This document shows positions 47,891 to 57,270 of a stretch of DNA of 64,000 nucleotides, one piece after another. The stretch is taken from NCBI RefSeq assembly GCF_000739735.1, contig NZ_BBJF01000005.1:558001-622000 (forward strand). Direction: 5' to 3'. Source of the stretch: Paraburkholderia ginsengisoli NBRC 100965 (GTDB lineage Bacteria; Pseudomonadota; Gammaproteobacteria; Burkholderiales; Burkholderiaceae). Every line of letters starts with the position of its first letter. Position 1 is the first letter of the stretch. Made by a program: the position numbers and the translations under genes. The notes beneath the pieces are model-generated. The model searched no databases. It worked only from the letters and a program-made list of their open reading frames with translations, and had not been told where the DNA came from.

Positions 47891-48949
47891 TCAGGTGGTC
47901 AGACGCCGCACGCGCGGCACCACTTCTTCGGCGAAGCTGCGCATGTCGCGTTCGAACGGCTGGAATTGCAGCATGAACAGTTCGATCCCCGCGCGATGAA
48001 ACGCGGCGATCCGCTCGGCGACCGTGTCATAGCTGCCGACCAGTCCCGCCGCCGTGCCGCCGTTCGACCCGACGCGCGGCGTTTGCGCGAAGGTCTGGAA
48101 CATCACCGCCTTCGGGTCGATATTCGATTTCTGCTGCTCGCGCAGCGGCCCATCCTTGGCGGCGAGCGCGAACAGATGGTCGAGGTGTTGCGCGGCTTCG
48201 TCGTCGGACTCGCGCGCGATCACGAAGGCCGACAGCCCGAAACGTAGCGGCGCGTGCGCGGTGGGCCGCGGGCGCGCGCGCAGATCGGCAATCAGTGCTT
48301 CGACATGCTGCAACGGCTGGCCGTTGATGAACCACACATCGCCCTTGTCGGCAACCAGCTGGCGCGCCGGCTCGGATTCGCCGCCCACATATATGCGCGG
48401 ACGTTCGCGATACGGGTCGGCGGGGCGTAATAGATAGTCGTCCACTTTAAAGTGTTCGCCCTGAAAACGCGCGCGCTCGCCGCGCAGCAGTGCATCGACC
48501 ACGGTGATCCACTCACGCCCGTACGCGTAACGCGCGTCGTGTTCCGCAAAGCCGATGCCGGCGCGTTCCAGTTCCGGGCGATTCCATGCGTTGACGAGGT
48601 TGATCGCGAAACGCCCGCCGCTGATGTGCTCGATCTGCTGCGCCATCTTCGCCAGCACCACCGGGTGATACAGATAAGGCTTGATCGCCGCGATAATTTC
48701 GATGCGCCCGGTCAGCGCCGCGAGCGCGGCCGATGCGGTCCACGCTTCGAGCTGATCGAAGTCCGGATTGTGCGGGTTGATCGTGTGTTGCGCGACGAGC
48801 ACCGAGTCGTAGCCGAGGCGCTCGGCTTCGAGCACGAGCGCTTTGTTGCGCGCCCATGACGCGTCGTACGGTTCATCCGGATCCTGCAACGCGGCGCGGC
48901 TGCCGTGAACCAGCGCCCAGACGCCGAAGCGCGGAGGCAGTGTCGACAT
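47891..48949 (-). CDS. LLM-class flavin-dependent monooxygenase (SsuD/SfnG-like)
   Basis: 352 residues from ATG 48949, GGAG 9 bases upstream. A luciferase-like TIM barrel: FGVWALVHGSRAALQDPDEP at the N-terminus, HISGGRFAINLVNAWNRPE near 119-137 and YVGGESEPARQLV near 200. The family uses reduced FMN from a partner reductase to oxidise sulphonates, sulphones, or similar compounds. It is divergent from a sulfonate-type binding protein at 49130 and close to a SfnB-like gene, so organosulphur use is the best reading. No reductase is adjacent; a flavin reductase-like gene sits at 58012. Confidence 0.87.
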   Translation of the reverse strand: MSTLPPRFGVWALVHGSRAALQDPDEPYDASWARNKALVLEAERLGYDSVLVAQHTINPHNPDFDQLEAWTASAALAALTGRIEIIAAIKPYLYHPVVLAKMAQQIEHISGGRFAINLVNAWNRPELERAGIGFAEHDARYAYGREWITVVDALLRGERARFQGEHFKVDDYLLRPADPYRERPRIYVGGESEPARQLVADKGDVWFINGQPLQHVEALIADLRARPRPTAHAPLRFGLSAFVIARESDDEAAQHLDHLFALAAKDGPLREQQKSNIDPKAVMFQTFAQTPRVGSNGGTAAGLVGSYDTVAERIAAFHRAGIELFMLQFQPFERDMRSFAEEVVPRVRRLTT

Positions 48950-49129
48950 AAAGCGAAATCTCCACGGAAAAAGCGGCAAGTGCGACTCGCCGCAAAGCGT
49001 TCAATGATGGGCGATGCCGCCGCCGCGCGTTCCAATTTCTGCCCATATCGATCGATGAAATCGGTCTATGGACGCGCCGCGATCTTTTATATAGTCGGCG
49101 ATTGCGCCTACCTTGATGGAATTCGATCG

Positions 49130-50104
49130 ATGCACTTCGCCTTCTCCCGCTCTCGCAGCCTGCGGCACCTTTGCGTGTCATTGACGTTGATCGGCGGCGT
49201 ACTGTCCGCCGATCTGGCGCAAGCCAACGAAACGGTGTCGATCAGCTATCAGCGTTCGTCGACGCTGTTCATCCTGCTCAAGCGCACGGGGGCATTGGAA
49301 AAGAAGCTCAACGCGCTCGGCTACGACGTGAGCTGGCATGAGTTCTCGACGGGCCTGCTGCAATCGCTAAATGCGGGCAGTGTGGATCTGCATGCGGACG
49401 TCGCCGACGCGTTCGCGCTTTTCACGCAGGCCGCCAACGCGCCCCTCACGTACTACGCGGAAGAAACCTCGGCGCCGGGCGCGCAGGCGATCATCGTGCC
49501 GCCGGATTCGCCGATCCGCTCGGTCGCGGACCTGAAGGGCAAACGCGTCGCCGTGTCGAAGGGCTCGGGCTGCAATTACCTGTTGCTGAGCGCGTTGGCT
49601 AAAGCGGGGCTGACGATCAACGACATTCAGGTGCGCTATCTGGAAGCGCCCGACGCGCTCGCCGCTTTTCGCGGCGGCAACATCGACGCGTGGGCGATCT
49701 GGGACCCGTTCCTCGCCGCGCAGCAGCGTGATGCGCATGTTCGCGTGATCGCCGACGGCAGTAACGGCGTCGCGCAATACAACCGCTTCTATACGGCGAC
49801 CACCGCGTTCGCGGACAAGCATCCTGACGTGCTTCGCGTCGTGTTCGATGAATTGAACGCGACCGGCAAATGGGTCAAGGCGCATCCTCAGGACGCCGCG
49901 CAGATTCTCGGTCCGATGTGGGGGAACATTCCGTCGCCCACGGTCGAGTTGGCGAATAGCCGCCGCAGCTACGACATCGTGCCGGTGCGGCGCGATCAAC
50001 TCGCGGAGCAGCAGCGTATCGCGGATACGTATCGCGCGGCCGGACTCATTCCCGCGACATTGAAGGCGACCGATATCCGCATCTGGACGCCGTCGCCGAA
50101 GTAG
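49130..50104 (+). CDS. ABC substrate-binding protein, SsuA/sulfonate type
   Basis: 324 residues from ATG 49130. Signal peptide about 1-32 (cut after AQA). The NMT1/SsuA-like fold follows: TVSISYQRSSTLFILLKRTGALEKKL, WHEFSTGLLQSLNAGSVDLHADVADAF, LKGKRVAVSKGSGCNYLLL, FRGGNIDAWAIWDPFLAA and IADTYRAAGLIPATL. Family members carry alkanesulphonates, taurine or related small acids. Permease and ATPase genes of this type are not in the window, so the protein would need a transporter encoded elsewhere. Divergent from the LLM monooxygenase. Confidence 0.87.
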   Translation: MHFAFSRSRSLRHLCVSLTLIGGVLSADLAQANETVSISYQRSSTLFILLKRTGALEKKLNALGYDVSWHEFSTGLLQSLNAGSVDLHADVADAFALFTQAANAPLTYYAEETSAPGAQAIIVPPDSPIRSVADLKGKRVAVSKGSGCNYLLLSALAKAGLTINDIQVRYLEAPDALAAFRGGNIDAWAIWDPFLAAQQRDAHVRVIADGSNGVAQYNRFYTATTAFADKHPDVLRVVFDELNATGKWVKAHPQDAAQILGPMWGNIPSPTVELANSRRSYDIVPVRRDQLAEQQRIADTYRAAGLIPATLKATDIRIWTPSPK

Positions 50105-50174
50105 GGATAGTGAAGCGCGCGGACCGGCATGTTCATGTGCCGATCCGTGCATGACGGTCGCTTGAGCGAGCGGG

Positions 50175-51430
50175 TCAGGCAACCGCGGTTTCACGCGCGA
50201 GCCCGAAGCGCTCGTTGTGCGCTTTGCCGTTCAGATAGAAGTCGCCGACCGCCGCCTCGCGAATGATCGCCGGATTGTGCGATGCGAGCACCCGCGCGTT
50301 GCGCCAGTAGCGATCGAATCGGTGCGACTCGCTGGTGGCCGACGCGCCGCCCACTTCGAACAGCAGCGTGGCCGCCTGCAACGTCTGCTCGATGACGATC
50401 TGCTGCGCCTGGAAGGTCTGGATGTCGAGGCGGATATAGGTCTGTTCGTCGGTGCGTCCTTCGCGACGCGCGACGGAAACGTCGTCGATCGCCTGCGCGA
50501 GCGATGCGCTGATGCTCTGCGTCGAGTAAGCGAGGCTCGCGAGCCGGCCGACCACGCGATGCACGAGCGGATTGTCGCGCGGACTCGATTCGCCTGGGAT
50601 ACCAAAGGTTCTCGTTCTGGCTTGCGTGAACGTGACCGCGTCGCGCAGCGCCGCGCGGCTGATGCCGGCGAGGTTCGCGACGTGCAGCGCCTGGTAGTAC
50701 GCAGTCAGCAGGCTGTTGCGGCGCGGTTCGGACGCCTGGTAGCGGCGGTACAGATTGTCGAGCGACACCGGCACGCGCGTGAAGCGCGCGGTGCCGCTGC
50801 CGGTCAGGCGCTGGCCGAAGCCGTCCCAGTCGTCGATGCGTTCGACCCCCGGCGTATCCGCTTTGACGAGCACGCGCACGTCGCTCTGGCCGTCGTGCGC
50901 GGTGACGTCGACCCAGTCGGCGTAGAGCGTGCCGGTGGTGTAGTACTTCTCGCCGTCGAGATGCCACGCGTCGCCGCTCTGCGTGAGACGCACGCTGTTG
51001 TTGGTCGTGCCGGTGCGCTCGGACACCGCGCCGCCGATGATCTGACCTTGCGCGACCCGCGTGAGCCAGCGGTCGCGCAGCGCCGCGTCGCTGTTTTCCA
51101 GCAGCGATTCGATGAAGCCGCCGTGCACGCGCAGGATTTGCGGCAGATTCGAATCCGCTTCGCCGAGGCGCGTGACCAGCGCGAAGAACTGCGTGAGCGA
51201 GATGCCTTCGCCGCCGTATTGCTGCGGCACGCGCAGCCGCGTGTAGCCGGCTTCGCGCAGCCATTCCACCGGCTCGTAGCGAGCTCGCGCCGTTGCTCGC
51301 GCTGCACCGCGCTGTCGGCGATGCGGGCGAAGACCGGCGCGAAGCGGCGGATCAACGGGTCGTCGCCGAGCAGTTGAGCGGCGTCGGCGATGGTGTGAAC
51401 CGGATTGTCCTGCGATTGAACGGCTGACAT
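50175..51430 (-). pseudogene. Acyl-CoA dehydrogenase-like monooxygenase (SfnB/DszC type), one-base frameshift
   Basis: Start ATG 51430 has GGAG 7 bases upstream and codes for about 50 residues ending QREQRREL. The family sequence then continues in another frame (YEPVEWLREAGYTRLRVPQQYGGEG) to the stop at 50175. The shift maps to about 51279: adding one base next to it would give a continuous 418-residue product, the normal size. The body has SERTGTTNNSVRL, a FAD-binding WHLDGEKYYTTGTLYADWV segment and the usual C-terminal helical bundle. SfnB/DszC-type proteins act in sulphone or thiophene oxidation. It may be a real inactivating mutation, a programmed shift (no slippery site seen) or a sequencing error. 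Confidence 0.8.
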
Positions 51431-51591
51431 ATGTTCTCCGAAGTGAAGCGCGCACAAGACGCAATCGGAGAACGGTACGGGAGGACGCGGGGCGCTAGCA
51501 ACGAAGCATTTTGCCAATTCTTAGCACTGGGTGTGCAATGGGTTCGATCACGCGATGTACGTCGCTTGCCGTACGCTGCACGGCCATGCCG

Positions 51592-52503
51592 CTAGCTCAA
51601 GCCCGCCACTGCCCGCCGGCGTGCCAGCAACCTGACCGCGAGCAGACACACGCCCATCACCGTGAACGACAATAGCGTCGTCATCGTGCCGAGCGCGTAG
51701 ATGACCGGCGTCGTCACCGATGTGGTGAGCCCCTGGAGTTCGAGCGGCAGCGTGTTCTGATCGCCGATCGCCTGCGAGGTGCGGGCGATCTCGTCCCACG
51801 ACAGCGTGAAGCCGAACATCGCGACGCCGACCACCGACGGTCCGATGATCGGCAGCACGACATGCCTGAAGCTCTGCCACGGCGTTGCGCCCAGATCGCG
51901 CGACGCTTCTTCGTAAGCCGGATTGAAGCGGTTGAACACCGCGAACATCACCAGCAAACCGAACGGCAGCGTCCACGTCAGATGCGCGCCGAGTGCGGAC
52001 GTGAAGAGACCCATCGACGTCGTATAGCTATCGGCGAACGACTGATAGCCCCACGCCGACGCGAGGTATTTCACGCCGTTATCGAGCAGCCGGAACGTCA
52101 GGCCGATGCCGAGTGACACGATAATGGACGGCATGATCAGGCTCGCAACCGACACGTAGAACACCGCCGTATCGCCGCGAAATTTTCGACGGAACGCGAG
52201 GCCGGCCGCCACCGAGAACACCACCGTCAGTACCGTGACCACCAGCGCGAGTCGCACGGAGCGCCCGAAGGCGGCCCAGATGTCGATGTCGGCCACGCCG
52301 GCGCGCAGTACCGCGAACCAGTGCAGCGAAACGCCACGCATCGGAAATGTCAGGCCGCCCTCGGGACCCTGAAACGACAGAATGAAAATCGTGATCACCG
52401 GTCCGTAGAGGAACAGCACGAACAGGCCGAACAGCAGCGCGAGCCAATAGAAGCTGGCGGGGCGGCGTTCCCGATGTTTGATGCGAATGGCCTGCATCTT
52501 CAT
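51592..52503 (-). CDS. ABC transporter permease 2 (PotC-like)
   Basis: 303 residues from ATG 52503 with an excellent AAGGAGCT site; the start overlaps the previous permease stop (ATGA). Six helices and the permease EAA loop EEASRDLGATPWQSFRHVVLPIIGPS near 200-225. N-terminus hydrophobic (FYWLALLFGLFVLFLYGPVITIFILSF). It pairs with the permease upstream and is the last gene of the four-gene operon. A much longer open frame continues upstream in this frame but is antisense-like noise in the neighbouring genes. Confidence 0.91.
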   Translation of the reverse strand: MKMQAIRIKHRERRPASFYWLALLFGLFVLFLYGPVITIFILSFQGPEGGLTFPMRGVSLHWFAVLRAGVADIDIWAAFGRSVRLALVVTVLTVVFSVAAGLAFRRKFRGDTAVFYVSVASLIMPSIIVSLGIGLTFRLLDNGVKYLASAWGYQSFADSYTTSMGLFTSALGAHLTWTLPFGLLVMFAVFNRFNPAYEEASRDLGATPWQSFRHVVLPIIGPSVVGVAMFGFTLSWDEIARTSQAIGDQNTLPLELQGLTTSVTTPVIYALGTMTTLLSFTVMGVCLLAVRLLARRRAVAGLS

Positions 52504-53414
52504 AGCTCCTTGCGGATGTCGACGACCCGCGTCAAACCCCACACGATCATCAGCACGACGGCGAGCAGGATGATCGCGTTGGCCGCGGCTGCGGGAAATT
52601 GCAGGTAGCCGGTCTGCACCTGAATGATCTTGCCCACAGATGCGATCTGCTGTCCGCCCATCACGCCGACGGTCAGGAAGTCGCCCATTACGATCGTGAT
52701 CACGAAGATCGAGCCGATCACAATGCCGGTCTTCGACAGCGGCAACACCACGTCGCGCACCACTTGCCAGCCGCTCGCGCCGGCGTCGCGCGCGGCTTCG
52801 AGCAGCGAGCGGTCGATGCGCATCATCGCGTTGAAGATCGGCACGATCATGAAAAACGTGTACAGATGCACGAACGCGAGCACCACCGAGAAGTTCGAAT
52901 ACAGCAGCCATTCGAGTGGCTGGTCGATCAGATGCGCGCCAAGCAGCGCCTGATTGACGAGACCGTTGCGGCCGAGCAGCGGCATCCACGAAATCATCCG
53001 GATCACGTTGGAGGTCCAGAACGGAATCGTACAGACGAGGAACAGCACGGTCTGCATACTCGTCGTGCGCACGTGGAAAGCGAGGAAGTAGGCAAGCGAA
53101 AAGCCCAGCAGAAAAGTCACGGCCCAGACAATTGCGCAGAACTTGAGCGTCGACCAGTACGTCTTGAAGGTCACGCAGACGTCGGTCATCGACGAGCAGC
53201 CGTTGAAGATCGCCGCGTAGTTCTTCAGCGTGAACGCGGGAATGATCTGGTATTCGTTGAAGTCCCAGAAGCTGACGATCAACGTGATGACCAGCGGCAC
53301 GATGAAAAACAGCAGGAAGGTCAGCGACAGCGGCGTCGCCTGCAACCATGCCGGCGCGCGGCGATGTTTGACAGGCGCGTCCTGCGCGAGCGAGGGAAGA
53401 TCGATCGTTGCCAT
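52500..53414 (-). CDS. ABC transporter permease 1 (PotB-like)
   Basis: 304 residues from ATG 53414; an upstream GTG at 53474 is possible, and the ribosome binding site is weak for both. Hydrophobic helices from about 27, the PotB-like FWTSNVIRMISWMPLLGRNGLVNQ region and the EAA loop LLEAARDAGASGWQVVRDVVLPLSKTGI. It lies 129 bases after the binding protein gene, and that gap contains a strong hairpin (53489-53521). Overlaps the second permease by four bases. Confidence 0.91.
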   Translation of the reverse strand: MATIDLPSLAQDAPVKHRRAPAWLQATPLSLTFLLFFIVPLVITLIVSFWDFNEYQIIPAFTLKNYAAIFNGCSSMTDVCVTFKTYWSTLKFCAIVWAVTFLLGFSLAYFLAFHVRTTSMQTVLFLVCTIPFWTSNVIRMISWMPLLGRNGLVNQALLGAHLIDQPLEWLLYSNFSVVLAFVHLYTFFMIVPIFNAMMRIDRSLLEAARDAGASGWQVVRDVVLPLSKTGIVIGSIFVITIVMGDFLTVGVMGGQQIASVGKIIQVQTGYLQFPAAAANAIILLAVVLMIVWGLTRVVDIRKEL

Positions 53415-53488
53415 GGGCGAGTGTTTTTCGGAAGACTTGCGCGGCCGCTTCGCCGCAAAGGGAAATTGCCACACGGCGAACCGGCGTC

Positions 53489-53521
53489 GTGTTTGCCGGC
53501 TCGTCGTGCACCGGCAAACAC
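53489..53521 (-). other. Intercistronic hairpin between binding protein and permease genes
   Basis: GTGTTTGCCGG (53489-53499) and CCGGCAAACAC (53511-53521) are perfect 11-bp arms around an 11-base loop. It sits 23 bases after the binding protein stop, inside the operon and not followed by a T-run. In other ABC operons such hairpins protect the binding-protein mRNA and lower permease expression; that function is inferred here. Confidence 0.6.
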
Positions 53522-53543
53522 AACGCGCGGCGCGTGCTGTCGA

Positions 53544-54848
53544 TCACGCCGCGATGAACTCGTTCCACTTCTGAACCATGTAGATGTTCTCGTCCATCAC
53601 CGCGTTCCAGCACGCAATCGCGCTCATGCGCTGCGTGTACGAACCGCCGTCGCGCACCGCGCCGGCCTTTTCGAGCAACTGGCCGTCCGGCGCCTTGATG
53701 TCCTGCGCGGCCGGCTTGCCTTCGATCCAGTAGTCCCACTCGTACGGCTGCATGTGCGTCTTCGCGGTTTCGATCACGCCGGGGTAATAGCCCTGACGCA
53801 TCAGATAGGCGCCGGCCCAGCCGTCCTGGAACCAGTTGACGAACTCGTATGCGGCGTCGAGCTTCTTGCCTTGCAGCGAGCGCGGAAAGCCGAAGCCCGA
53901 GGCCCACGAGCGATAGCCCTCCTTGAGCGGCTGGAACTTGCACGCAATGCCCATCGTGCGCACCTTCGTCACCGCCGGCGACCACATCGACTGGATCACG
54001 ACTTCGCCCGACGCCATCAAATTCACGCTCTCGTTGAAGTCCTTCCAGAATGCGCGAAACTGGCCTGCGTGCTTGGCCTCGATCAGGATCTTGATGGTCT
54101 GATCGATCTCGGCCTTCGTCATGTTGCCTTTGTCGCCGTATTTCATATGGCCCATCGCCTCGATCGCCATCGCCGAATCCATGATGCCGATCGCGGGAAT
54201 GTTCAACAGCGCCGCCTTGCCTTTGAACTGCGGATTGAGCAGTTCCGCCCAGCTGTCGACGGGACGCTTGATCAGATCGGGACGAATGCCGAGCGTGTCC
54301 GCGTTGTAGGTGGTCGGGATCAACGTCATCCATTCGGTCGGCGTCGCGGAGAATTCGGTCGAGCGCGGGCCGGTGAGGAACATCACCTTCTTCGGCGCGG
54401 TGCCCTGGTCGCCGATCTTCTTGCCGTTGACTTCGCCGCGCGTGAGCACCGGCGTGATCTTGTCGGCGAGCTTGATGCGTTTGGCGTCCATGCCCGCGAG
54501 CGTGCCGGCCGGAATCAGCTTCTTCAGCGCGAAGTATTCGGTGTCGACGATATCGAACGAGTTGGGCTGCGTGATGATGCGCTTGGCGACGTCGTCGGTG
54601 GTGACCGGCACGTACTGAATCTCGATGCCGGTGTCTTCCTTGAACTTCTTCGCGATGTCGGCGCTCTGATTGACCGCCGTGCCGAGGTAGCGCAACGTGA
54701 TCTTTTCCTGCGCATGCACGTACGGAAAGCCGGCAATGCCGGCCGCCGCCACCGCGCCCTTGATGAACGTGCGGCGCGACAGGCCTTTTTCCTTCACATC
54801 GGCGATATCCTTCGCGGCCGCTGCCGGGCTCTCGTTCGTTTCATTCAT
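53544..54848 (-). CDS. ABC substrate-binding protein, PotD/spermidine-like, Tat-exported
   Basis: 434 residues from ATG 54848 with GGAGAGAG just upstream. The N-terminus carries a Tat signal, SRRTFIKGAVAAAG at about 24-37, rather than a Sec signal. The mature protein follows the PotD-type pattern: ITLRYLGTAVNQSADIAKKF, SFDIVDTEYFALKKLIPAG, TYNADTLGIRPD, SWAELLNPQFKGKAALLN and FVNWFQDGWAGAYLMRQGYYPGV. Polyamine-like or other cationic compounds are usual substrates, not proved here. Third position after the ATPase in the four-gene operon; a long gap with hairpin follows. Confidence 0.9.
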   Translation of the reverse strand: MNETNESPAAAAKDIADVKEKGLSRRTFIKGAVAAAGIAGFPYVHAQEKITLRYLGTAVNQSADIAKKFKEDTGIEIQYVPVTTDDVAKRIITQPNSFDIVDTEYFALKKLIPAGTLAGMDAKRIKLADKITPVLTRGEVNGKKIGDQGTAPKKVMFLTGPRSTEFSATPTEWMTLIPTTYNADTLGIRPDLIKRPVDSWAELLNPQFKGKAALLNIPAIGIMDSAMAIEAMGHMKYGDKGNMTKAEIDQTIKILIEAKHAGQFRAFWKDFNESVNLMASGEVVIQSMWSPAVTKVRTMGIACKFQPLKEGYRSWASGFGFPRSLQGKKLDAAYEFVNWFQDGWAGAYLMRQGYYPGVIETAKTHMQPYEWDYWIEGKPAAQDIKAPDGQLLEKAGAVRDGGSYTQRMSAIACWNAVMDENIYMVQKWNEFIAA

Positions 54849-54929
54849 TGCTCTCTCCTCAGTTGACGTTCGATTGACGCTCATTGGGTGTTCTATTTAC
54901 CGCGCTGAAATTCACTGCAACGCTCGTGG

Positions 54930-55988
54930 TCACGCTGCCAGCGGATGCGCATCCTGCTCGTTCCACCAGACCACCACGCGCGCGTCGGGACCGAGTCGCG
55001 CCGGGTCGTAGTCGCCGTCGCTCACGAGCGAGATCAACTCGGGCGAGCCGTCGAGCGGGTCGAGCGTCATGCGCAGATGCGTGCCCTGGTACTCGGCTTC
55101 GCGGACCTTGCAGGGCACGCCGCCGATACGCGTCAGCCCACTCTCGCCGCCGGCGTTCTGCACCGGCGTGACGCCGTGCGGCACCACGCGCAAGTGATCG
55201 GCGCGCACGGTGAACAGGCGGCCGTTCGTATTGAAGACGTTATGACCGCCGAGAAAGCGCGCGACGAACTCGGTGCGCGGGCGATTGAATACTTCGTGCG
55301 GCGTGCCGCTCTGTTCGATGCGGCCGTGGCTCATCACTACGACGAGATCGGCGAGCGCCATCGCTTCTTCCTGCGAATGCGTGACGTGCACGAAAGTGAT
55401 GCCGAGTTCTTTCTGCCAGCGCTTGAGCTCGGCGCGCATCTGCACGCGCAGAAACGGGTCGAGCGCGGAGAGGGGTTCGTCGAGCAGCAGGCAGCCAGGC
55501 TGGTTCAGCAACGCGCGCGCGAGCGCAACGCGTTGCTGCTGGCCGCCGGAGAGCTGCGCCGGTTTGCGCCCGGCATAGGCGGACATCGCGACCAGTTCGA
55601 GCAGTTCGGCGGCGCGCTTGCGCCGCACGTCCTTCGCGACGCCGCGCATCTTCAGGCTGAACGCAACGTTGTCGAGCGCGCTCAGATGCGGGAACAACGC
55701 ATAGTTCTGAAACACCATCGCGGTGCCGCGCGCGGCGGGTTCGGCGCGCGTGACGTTGCGGCCCGCGATCAGAATGTCACCGTCGGTGACCGATTCATGA
55801 CCCGCGATCATGCGCAACGTCGAGGTCTTACCGCAGCCCGACGGTCCGAGCAGACAGCAGTACTGACCGCCGTCGATGCGCAGATCGATCGCGTCGACGG
55901 CGAGCGCATCGCCGTATTGCTTCGACACGTGGACCAGTTCGATGTCGGCGGCTTGAGTTTCGAGCACCGTTGAAACAGGCTGAATCAT
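54930..55988 (-). CDS. ABC transporter ATP-binding protein (PotA-like)
   Basis: 352 residues. Walker A GPSGCGKTS near 49-57, Q-loop MVFQNYALFPHLSAL, signature LSGGQQQRVALARAL, Walker B CLLLDEPLSALD, switch histidine VTHSQEEAMALAD, then a C-terminal TOBE-type regulatory domain (about 240-350). First gene of the operon, in the order ATPase, binding protein, permease, permease. It energises import of the substrate carried by the PotD-like protein. Divergent from the deacetylase-like gene at 56305. Confidence 0.93.
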   Translation of the reverse strand: MIQPVSTVLETQAADIELVHVSKQYGDALAVDAIDLRIDGGQYCCLLGPSGCGKTSTLRMIAGHESVTDGDILIAGRNVTRAEPAARGTAMVFQNYALFPHLSALDNVAFSLKMRGVAKDVRRKRAAELLELVAMSAYAGRKPAQLSGGQQQRVALARALLNQPGCLLLDEPLSALDPFLRVQMRAELKRWQKELGITFVHVTHSQEEAMALADLVVVMSHGRIEQSGTPHEVFNRPRTEFVARFLGGHNVFNTNGRLFTVRADHLRVVPHGVTPVQNAGGESGLTRIGGVPCKVREAEYQGTHLRMTLDPLDGSPELISLVSDGDYDPARLGPDARVVVWWNEQDAHPLAA

Positions 55989-56304
55989 GAAGGGGTTGTC
56001 CTCGTGAACGGCGAACAGTGGGGCGCGCGGAAACAGCTACGCCGCCGATGCGAAGCCAGCAAATGCAAGACATGTGCCATCGATCGTTTTGCGAAGCGTC
56101 GCAGGATGCCGACGCGCCGTTGTGCTTAACGTCTACGAGTTGGCGCACATATTGCAAACGATCCGCAGCGTCGATCGTTAGCGATTCAGCAGCCTTGGCT
56201 TGCGCGATCACGGTGCGTTGCCGATCCGTCTCGGGGCATGAACCGGCCAATCCGGTTCATCGCGTGACGTGACGCGACGCTTTCGTCATCCACGGTTTCT
56301 TCTC
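55989..56304. other. Divergent intergenic region, ABC operon / deacetylase operon
   Basis: About 316 bases between two divergent operons that probably share a substrate. The GntR regulator at 57267 is a candidate to bind here, but no clear palindromic operator was found by eye. Confidence 0.4.
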
Positions 56305-57270
56305 ATGAACGACACACGGACTATGCCCGCAGCAGAGAACCGCGCGCGTCAATCGCTCGCCACGCATGGACGTTTTGCCTACCGGCCGATCACTGACGGC
56401 GACGCGTTCCGCTGGCCCGGCGACGCGGGACTCGCGGTCTATCTCGGCTTCAACATCGAACACTTTGCGTTCGGCGAGGGACTGGGCGCGGCGCTCGGGC
56501 CGCTCTCGCCGCAACCGGATGTACTGAACCATAGCTGGCGCGAGTACGGCAATCGCGTCGGTGCGTGGCGCTGCATCGAACTGTTCGATCAACTCGCGTT
56601 GCCCGCGGGCACGCTGATCAATACCGCGCTTTACGATCACTGCCCCGAGTTGATCGCGGCTTGCGTCGCGCGTGGCGACGAACTGATTGGCCACGGTCAC
56701 ACGAACGCACACCGTCAGAGCGATCTCGACGAAAGCGGCGAACGCGAGTTGCTTCTGCATTGCCGTGAGCGCATTGCGGAGGAGTCCGGCACGCCGCCGC
56801 ATGGCTGGCTGTCGCCGTGGATTTCGGAGTCGCATCTGACACCCGACCTGCTCGCCGAGACCGGCTATCGCTACACGCTGAACTGGTGTCACGACGACCG
56901 CCCGGTGCGCATGGCAACGCGCGGCGCGCCGCTCTGGTCGATACCGTATCCGCAGGAACTCAACGATCTGCCGATGATGGTGGGCCGCCACATGGACGGC
57001 CGCGCATTCGCCGACATGATCGTCGATCAGTTCGACGAGATGCTCGAACAGGCCAATCGCGGCGCGCGTCCTCAGGCGTTGGTGATGGGCATTGCGCTGC
57101 ATCCTTATCTGGTCGGGCAGCCGTATCGATTGCGGCATCTGCGCCGCGCGCTCGAACACATCGTCGCTGCGCGCGCGCGCGGCGACGTATGGATCACGAC
57201 GCCCGGCGCGATCGCGAATCATATGGACGATCTGGAGCGGGACGGCCTCGTGCGCCCGGCGGTCGTATGA
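56305..57270 (+). CDS. Polysaccharide deacetylase-family hydrolase (PuuE-like)
   Basis: 321 residues from ATG 56305; no strong ribosome binding site, and a start at 56269 is possible. The NodB-like barrel shows LAVYLGFNIEHFAFGEG near 43-59, the metal-binding histidines in IGHGHTNAHRQSDLD, GWLSPWISESHLTPDLLAETGYRY and IALHPYLVGQPYRLRHLRRAL. The usual N-terminal catalytic Asp-Asp pair is replaced, as in PuuE/allantoinase-like members that hydrolyse ring amides rather than sugars. Stop overlaps the GntR start. The substrate is probably a small amide or cyclic imide imported by the divergent transporter (inference). Confidence 0.83.
   Translation: MNDTRTMPAAENRARQSLATHGRFAYRPITDGDAFRWPGDAGLAVYLGFNIEHFAFGEGLGAALGPLSPQPDVLNHSWREYGNRVGAWRCIELFDQLALPAGTLINTALYDHCPELIAACVARGDELIGHGHTNAHRQSDLDESGERELLLHCRERIAEESGTPPHGWLSPWISESHLTPDLLAETGYRYTLNWCHDDRPVRMATRGAPLWSIPYPQELNDLPMMVGRHMDGRAFADMIVDQFDEMLEQANRGARPQALVMGIALHPYLVGQPYRLRHLRRALEHIVAARARGDVWITTPGAIANHMDDLERDGLVRPAVV

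Noticed and set aside
51592..54333. A very long minus-strand open frame of over 900 codons covering the permease and binding protein region
   Set aside because: Only its last third (the PotC-like permease) has a ribosome binding site and family similarity; the rest overlaps real genes in another frame and reads as compositional noise.
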